Part shown: positions 21,601 to 23,240 of the stretch, piece after piece
How the letters are laid out: every line of letters begins with the position of its first letter
Position numbering within the stretch: the stretch's first letter is position 1
Notes under the pieces: model-generated
The model's database searches: none
Seen by the model: only the letters and a program-made list of their open reading frames with translations
Told to the model about the DNA's origin: nothing
NCBI GenBank assembly: GCA_017963165.1
Contig: JAGCTZ010000049.1
Location: forward strand, 1-23,240
From: Treponema sp.
Lineage (GTDB): Bacteria; Spirochaetota; Spirochaetia; Treponematales; Treponemataceae
DNA length: 23,240 nt
Reading direction: 5' to 3'
Position numbers and translations under genes: made by a program

Positions 21601-23240
21601 TAAGTGTAGACAGAAAGGCACCTGTAAGCAGTACGTTGTATATAGACGAAACTGCCGGAAGCAGCTTAGGAACAGGAACTACAGTATGGTTCAATAATAC
21701 AACAGTAAACCTCAACGGAACATTTACAGATTTACAGGGAAGCGGAATAACAGCCGTTAAGTATCAGGTAAAGAAGGCCGGAGATGCTGCTTACGGAACG
21801 GAACAGACCGTAACATCGGACGGAAGCTATTCTGCAAACATAAAGGATCTGACAGCAGGTACAAATACAATTAAAGTATGGGCAGTAGATGCAGTCGGAA
21901 ATGAATCTTCAGCAGAAGAGTATACCGTAAAGGTAGATATAGTACCACCTGAGCTTGCAGAAAGCGGAATCGGAACAACAGGAAAGACAACAAATGCCGG
22001 CTTTACTTTAAGCGGAAAGGTATGGGATGCAAACCAGCTTTCACGAATCGAAATAAAGAGCGGAAGCCAGACATGGACAAGCGGAACTTCTTCTAACGTA
22101 AGCCTGACGGCTGCAACAGAAGAACCAGCTTCAGCAAACTGGAGTGCCTCATTCGTAACAGGAACTGGCAACAGCAGTGCCGCAAACTACATAGCAGACG
22201 GAACAAAAGAGTTTACGATTACTGCATACGATGTAGCAGGCCAGACAAAGCAGGTTACAAGAACTGTAACAGTAGATACACAGGTACCTGTAATCGGAAC
22301 CGTAACGGTTGATGAAACAGGCGGCGTAACAATCGGCGAGGAAATCTGGTACACAACAACAAGCGTACCTGTAACAGTAGCAGTAACAGATGCAGGCGTA
22401 TCAGGCGTTTCAAAGGCAGAATATGCAACCCAGACAGGAAACGGTGCAACATGGACACCGCTTTCATATGACGGAACAAACTATACGGGAACAGCAAACT
22501 TTGCAGGAAACGGAAGTCAGACCTTAAGACTTAGGGCAACAGACGTAGCAGGAAACGTTTCAACAGAGTCGACAGTTTCGGTAAATATCGATACAAGTGC
22601 CCCTGACCTTACAGCCCTTTACTACAAGAAGGGAACAGGTGCTGCAGAAGCAGTATCAAGTCCTGTATACCTTACGGACGGAACCCAGATTACAGTATAC
22701 GGAAATTACGGCGATGGGCAGAGCGGTGTAAATGCTCTTACATTCAAGATGGGAGATACAACAGTAACTCCAACAGTAAGTTATTCTACAACTGCCATCG
22801 GAAACAGCGCACCGTCAGATTCTTCATTCGGAACATATGCATCCATCACAGATAAAACTACTATCAAGTCATGGAAGGTAGTATATACACCAACTGCAAG
22901 CGGAAGATTTACAGCAGAAGGATCTAACAGAACAAATACAACGGCATCGGCAAGCGTATTTGATATCACTATAGATACAGCAGTTCCTTCTATAAGCAAC
23001 GTAAAGCTTACGGAAGTAAAGACAGGGGTAGCAAACAAGGATGCCTATAAGAACGGAAGCAGCTATTACGTAAACAGCACGGGAAAGACATTCACAGTTT
23101 CAGGAATCGCAACAGATGATATCGGAGTAGATTCAGTAAGCCTTAGCATTACAGGCTCTTCTTCAACAATAACTCCGACAAGAAGCGGAACACTTGGACA
23201 GTGGACATTCACAGGCATAGACTTAAGCAGCTGGAGTGGA
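12522..23240 (+). CDS. Giant Ig-like repeat lipoprotein (3'-partial, at least 3573 residues)
   Basis: I read the frame codon by codon from the ATG at 12522 to the last base and found no stop, giving 3573 codons with the gene continuing beyond the window. The N-terminus is a lipoprotein signal peptide: KKFKLF, a hydrophobic core, then IFYSC with Cys33 as the likely lipidated residue. After EVGLGPAVDTQPP the protein is a chain of bacterial Ig-like beta-sandwich domains of about 100-130 residues. Most end in a strand like TVTATDKAGN and a linker VDTxAPxx. Such endings occur at about 14735, 15775, 16435, 17040, 17450, 17820, 18160, 18450, 18840, 19165, 19505, 19815, 20545, 20860, 21150, 21540, 21870, 22210 and 22520. 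Early domains (12650-16150) are diverged; those from 17163 on are similar to each other and from 18522 form a higher-order repeat. The likely role is a long, N-terminally anchored surface or periplasmic fibre or adhesin. No catalytic domain is visible. Confidence 0.9.
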   Translation, partial: MRTKIFSGVLNKKFKLFAFGFAACIMLSIFYSCEVGLGPAVDTQPPSITIEKPEVDMVIRNQFVMSGAWSDDGTIDDVYVILKRTDGNPVDGNRQAGSDKTELKVQGTFEKDLLLKGVGTWKVEIDPSDEENLILDGTYQATVYIKDKGSHTTTQSTTFTIDNTAPVLILSKPNSKPGDKTMSAYGQRLFLEGSVADATKDTWIEINFYLDEECTQPLTTLETQLISPTDVNSNNAKLASFNEDLTVDLAQEYFDIYKDEAGNDKIGKAGKSKVYATITVYDTAETCTEEETEQEMSLDGKKIKGNASQTFYISKDLANSITKSQEAGGYGFAPIDLYNLFNGTYDLKNSSRSVDSTEVTEELEELQRNKTVFTINPENSPYFTVSGLKTLSDQNLNVSDNGYFVINGAQSLEISVFMGSDSIELVDDDDFYVYLLKCDAYGVPYEDSEPIPLYSKSDEIGTGADKKTYYEIGGKEDHKTTSGAYVFTVPVTKSLKVNPDLEGADAYEAIPIEFSQNYLICVSGKDNEDNPIEAYDTGYAFHFTSSGSAPVMNLENPRENTVFLKKGANITFEGTVKTEEGLPQVSIWNGDYRIADVPITNPVEGELNNFSYTINAEEFEEGDITSSNIYSISVKVSADGNTDNVTEVQRSVWYDIDGPKITVNSIQPVVTANGKTNNINGKLAAKGTIIDGFDQFGSASWRILQNGEPVEGLSGTLSSSFEFEVDTTKLQDKKEAVIEIEAYDRSGNKSVWSGDSAEDGDVVWGGEYYVDQSTDKPVIKSTSESLIITSDGNDEDILTEGKNLFVRGGTLVLNVEDDDAVKTAIVKLAKKQENGTFEQATSADTTGTLYKEYNNPSAISHSLPTTVGIYRATVTVYDKFYKPDGSTPNNFNECEFILRITGTGPDVTVSTEKDYISTLNHAGSNKITFTITDDGNGPYKLYKDNNVLFDGARKNSPIEYTIPFDANYAPENPEEIIFRIEDTNQGFTEKIYKPKFDNGLPEVAISATPTTSLTEESSYLFKGTMSDTPSGIDVVKIKFTDSTDSSATSAWLDCIAGSQSWNYEAVWAGSDLSAVFATEGQKIVTVKAIDNAGNEKTVSDTFVYDKLKPVIESVTGPADTNGTDVTFQVTVKDTNPESLSVVVKQNGDAVSPAPNLTISSLTGSGTTYTGTVVVPFSTGITQDGSYSIEFVANDENEKTSASKTVEITRDSEKPVVSNVKLIEETGSKDAYNNDGKYYINNTRSTYKISGIATDNVGVDSVALVITNKDNTSVKLTPQRSGALGQWSFTGINMSSWVSSGATADLIVKDKAGNQAQTNVALDIVFDTEAPAAEHQIDDSHKDLVFRIGDYENDAHESDVGGKYSNGTYGSALTMQIRGNFPDNEGGSGINKIYYKVFEDEVTIDENRENGAVISGKIYFQTLDDLKDYVIANKTDSFSPLTATETRHVEYNITPAANVEETVDRLGGGTLTNGYNLTSKGFVQYRKSITSNYKTTIKGFQEGRNYLVIVAEDNVGNSSVDHAEVPTPEDPSVTAIYPCYSLNVDITAPTIPTKQSGTVYTNLAGSTPVFISGTVSDKSSSEDGSSGLNKIVFTSDQTDGTVTVYSSAFADVDASENTNNDPTLKNWTANIKSLLNADGTAIISAKVSDNAGYETSVPVANVMVDRTAPSVVINSPSFNAKTGTTVNISGTVNDGTGSGVDSTKPMVLYYTTNTTVGGTNLTQAPAANTDASAGWVQLATITPETNGSWSYELDASTITTNGDNNIRFFTVSATDKAGNGNTGFAEAVRITVDRKAPVSSEFKVDETNGSALGSDIAVWFKNTTVNLNGTFADQGGSGVSAVKYQVKKGAAEYGAAQNVASDGSFSFNIKDLADGTNKVKIWAVDASGNESSAVEYTVMVDAGIPSISTSYSGVINANASACPINLTVVDQGSSGINKVQLKVGNNDPVDCDLIDASSGLYSKDVMSILPQGTVSVTAIATDNAGNSTSSVIANVMLDTEGPVVVINSPSANAKIGSEITVSGTADDRTGAGVDTTKNLILYYTTNEATGNVTTAPTSITPSDDASAGWKAYNTTQILGEDGQNWSCTVDVTTLGTLFPEDADTPVWFTVMATDKSGDGNKGYAIPRKAIVDRIKPTFDDSNSGINGTNGVSAVNAKWFDATTLNIFGKFVDTTNGSGVKTIYYKLGSADPVSIATTNGTYNTNIQGFAAGSNTLKIWAEDAAGNISNEITYTVKIDTVAPELAESGIGTTGKTTNAGFTLSGKVWDANQLSRIEIKLGSQTWTSGTSSNVSLTAATEEPASANWSATFVTGTSNNSATNYIADGTKEFTITAYDVAGQTKQLTRTVVVDTQVPVIGTVTVDETGGVTIDGNIWYTTTSVPVTVEVTDEGVSGVSKAEYATQAGNDATWTPLSYDGTNYTGTANFAGNGSQTLRLRATDVAGNVSTESTVSVNIDTSAPDLTALYYRKGSEAPQAVSSPVYINSGTQITVYGNYKDEQSGVNELVFKLADAEITPTVTYSTTAIGNSAPSDSSYGTYASITDKKAIRSWKAVYTPAASGRLTAEGPNRTNTKTSVNVFDITIDTNVPALSNVKFTEVKTGIPNKDAYTDGSSYYVNSTGKTFTVSGIATDDIGVDSVSLSITGSSSTITPTRSGTLGQWTFTGIDLSSWSGTGTATVTVTDKAGNETTQTLNIVFDTTVPASDTISIQGQTENLTTRWYVSESLSLSGSYTDSGSGVAKVYYKLGSSGTERSLTPTYNSTTQAYDYSTTIDFTGVSDKKLYIKAEDNAGNLMSDYTQYSLNIDTAAPTVTSNHTETETTNGSGAVNVSVNVTETGSGLQSVKLSRSGTDTQVTMTAGSGNTYTADASSLLAGLNSGTVTITATATDSAGNQTSIAAVSVMIDKAAPSLRITTPSANAKTGTGITVTGTADDGNGVGIDTTAGLTLYYTKNSTLGGVTTAPASITAGTDATTGWVAYATAPSLTGSDWTCTVDTTSFTTNNANTDVYFTVSAKDIAGSGNTGYAVPRKVSVDRKAPVSSTLYIDETAGSSLGTGTTVWFNNTTVNLNGTFTDLQGSGITAVKYQVKKAGDAAYGTEQTVTSDGSYSANIKDLTAGTNTIKVWAVDAVGNESSAEEYTVKVDIVPPELAESGIGTTGKTTNAGFTLSGKVWDANQLSRIEIKSGSQTWTSGTSSNVSLTAATEEPASANWSASFVTGTGNSSAANYIADGTKEFTITAYDVAGQTKQVTRTVTVDTQVPVIGTVTVDETGGVTIGEEIWYTTTSVPVTVAVTDAGVSGVSKAEYATQTGNGATWTPLSYDGTNYTGTANFAGNGSQTLRLRATDVAGNVSTESTVSVNIDTSAPDLTALYYKKGTGAAEAVSSPVYLTDGTQITVYGNYGDGQSGVNALTFKMGDTTVTPTVSYSTTAIGNSAPSDSSFGTYASITDKTTIKSWKVVYTPTASGRFTAEGSNRTNTTASASVFDITIDTAVPSISNVKLTEVKTGVANKDAYKNGSSYYVNSTGKTFTVSGIATDDIGVDSVSLSITGSSSTITPTRSGTLGQWTFTGIDLSSWSG
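16161..16508 (+). repeat. First copy of module F (PVVSNVKL... Ig-like domain)
   Basis: This 116-residue domain (SNVKL, KDAYNNDGKYYINN, YKISGIATDNVGVDSVAL, SGALGQWSFTGI, KDKAGN) is clearly related at protein level to the module at 20277-20615 and the partial one at 22986-23240. At DNA level it is much more diverged from them than they are from each other, so it is an older copy outside the recent higher-order repeat. Confidence 0.75.
16509..17162 (+). other. Large atypical domain within the lipoprotein (218 residues)
   Basis: Between two ordinary Ig-like modules lies a segment about twice the normal length. It begins EHQIDDSHKDLVFRIGDYEND, has SGINKIYYKVFEDEVTI, then a long insert (FQTLDDLKDYVIANKTDSF, VEETVDRLGGGTLTNGYNL) and closes with YLVIVAEDNVGNSSVDHAE and YSLNVDITAP. 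The start and end keep the Ig-like pattern, so this is best read as one Ig-like domain with a large loop insertion or as two fused, degenerate domains. It is the only such segment in the second half of the visible protein. Confidence 0.5.
17523..18230 (+). repeat. Older A-B module pair preceding the higher-order repeat
   Basis: Module A (17523-17906: PSVVINSPSFNAKTGT, LYYTTN, DASAGW, FTVSATDKAGNGNTG) and module B (17907-18230: PVSSEFKVDETNGS, WFKNTTVNLNGTF, VKYQVKK, WAVDASGNES) form the first A-B pair. Module A recurs at 18522 and 21234. Module B recurs clearly at 21621 with an offset of 3714 bases from 17907. A module H-like domain (18231-18521) links this pair to the first full unit. Confidence 0.75.
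18522..21233 (+). repeat. Higher-order repeat unit 1 (eight Ig-like modules A-H, about 2.7 kb)
   Basis: Module starts, each at the proline codon after the VDxxxP linker: A 18522 (PVVVINSPSANAK), B 18924 (PTFDDSNSG), C 19239 (PELAESGIGTTGK), D 19578 (PVIGTVTVDETGG), E 19893 (PDLTALYYRKG), F 20277 (PALSNVKFTEVKTG), G 20616 (PASDTISIQGQ), H 20937 (PTVTSNHTETE). The same order restarts at 21234. Spacing between units is 2712 bases at module A and 2709 bases (903 codons) from module C onwards. Confidence 0.85.
21234..23240 (+). repeat. Higher-order repeat unit 2 (modules A-F, cut by the window edge)
   Basis: Module starts are A 21234, B 21621, C 21948, D 22287, E 22602 and F 22986. Modules C to F match unit 1 at a constant offset of 2709 bases with very high DNA identity. 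Two examples are 83 identical bases (19779-19861 with 22488-22570) and 120 identical bases (20412-20531 with 23121-23240), the latter running into the window edge. Module A is more diverged from unit 1, and module B matches the older copy at 17907 better than its unit 1 counterpart. Confidence 0.85.

Noticed and set aside
19546..22497. Near-identical minus-strand frames at 19546-19788 and 22255-22497, with a leucine-rich product
   Set aside because: The two copies are similar only because they lie 2709 bases apart in the higher-order repeat. The leucine-rich translation is the complement of the repetitive ACA/GTA/CAG-type codons.
17768..23038. A ladder of minus-strand open frames (about 60-114 codons) opposite the lipoprotein gene
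   Set aside because: They are shadows. The coding strand rarely uses TTA, CTA or TCA codons here, which leaves the antisense frame open. No ribosome binding sites or protein-like composition support them.
18522..23240. CRISPR array or short tandem repeat
   Set aside because: The repeats are protein-domain repeats of 300-400 bases within one open frame and a 2.7-kb composite unit. There are no short direct repeats with unique spacers.

Overview
The window looks like AT-rich chromosomal DNA from a host-associated spirochaete, most likely Treponema. This rests on three things: the relaxed lipobox of the large lipoprotein, the very large Ig-like repeat proteins, and the style of the Rpn-like nuclease. 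No rRNA or other marker gene confirms the genus, so it is inference.

Layout. (1) Positions 2-9451 (+) hold the C-terminal 3149 residues of a giant repeat protein whose start lies before the window. It is built from two alternating module types plus a unique C-terminal segment, and ends at a strong intrinsic terminator. (2) Positions 9560-10483 (-) encode a 307-residue Rpn/PD-(D/E)XK nuclease-like protein that converges on the first gene. (3) Positions 10737-12140 (+) encode a complete 467-residue sodium-coupled amino-acid symporter of the NSS/SNF (LeuT-like) family, with a good promoter and ribosome binding site. (4) Positions 12141-12521 are non-coding. They hold a probable terminator for the symporter and a compact promoter-hairpin-U-tract cassette that could make a RNA of about 50 nt. 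(5) From 12522 to the window edge (+) one frame stays open for 3573 codons. It encodes a second giant protein with a lipoprotein signal peptide, made of roughly 30 Ig-like domains and not finished at the edge.

The two giants are different proteins. The first has modules ending in YAKDKVGN alternating with modules carrying FVWYKDE. The second is a chain of more classical bacterial Ig-like domains, each ending in A-x-D-x-A-G-N and followed by a VD-x-x-x-P linker. In its distal part these domains form a higher-order repeat: an eight-domain unit of about 903 residues (2.7 kb) that starts again at 21234 and is partly identical in DNA to the first copy.

Functionally, both giants are probably exported, surface-exposed or periplasm-spanning fibrous proteins. 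The lipoprotein would be anchored at its N-terminus. The symporter and nuclease look like independent single genes between them; nothing in the sequence ties them to the giants' function. The strongest candidates for something undescribed are the module families of the first protein, the mosaic higher-order repeat of the second, and the small RNA cassette.
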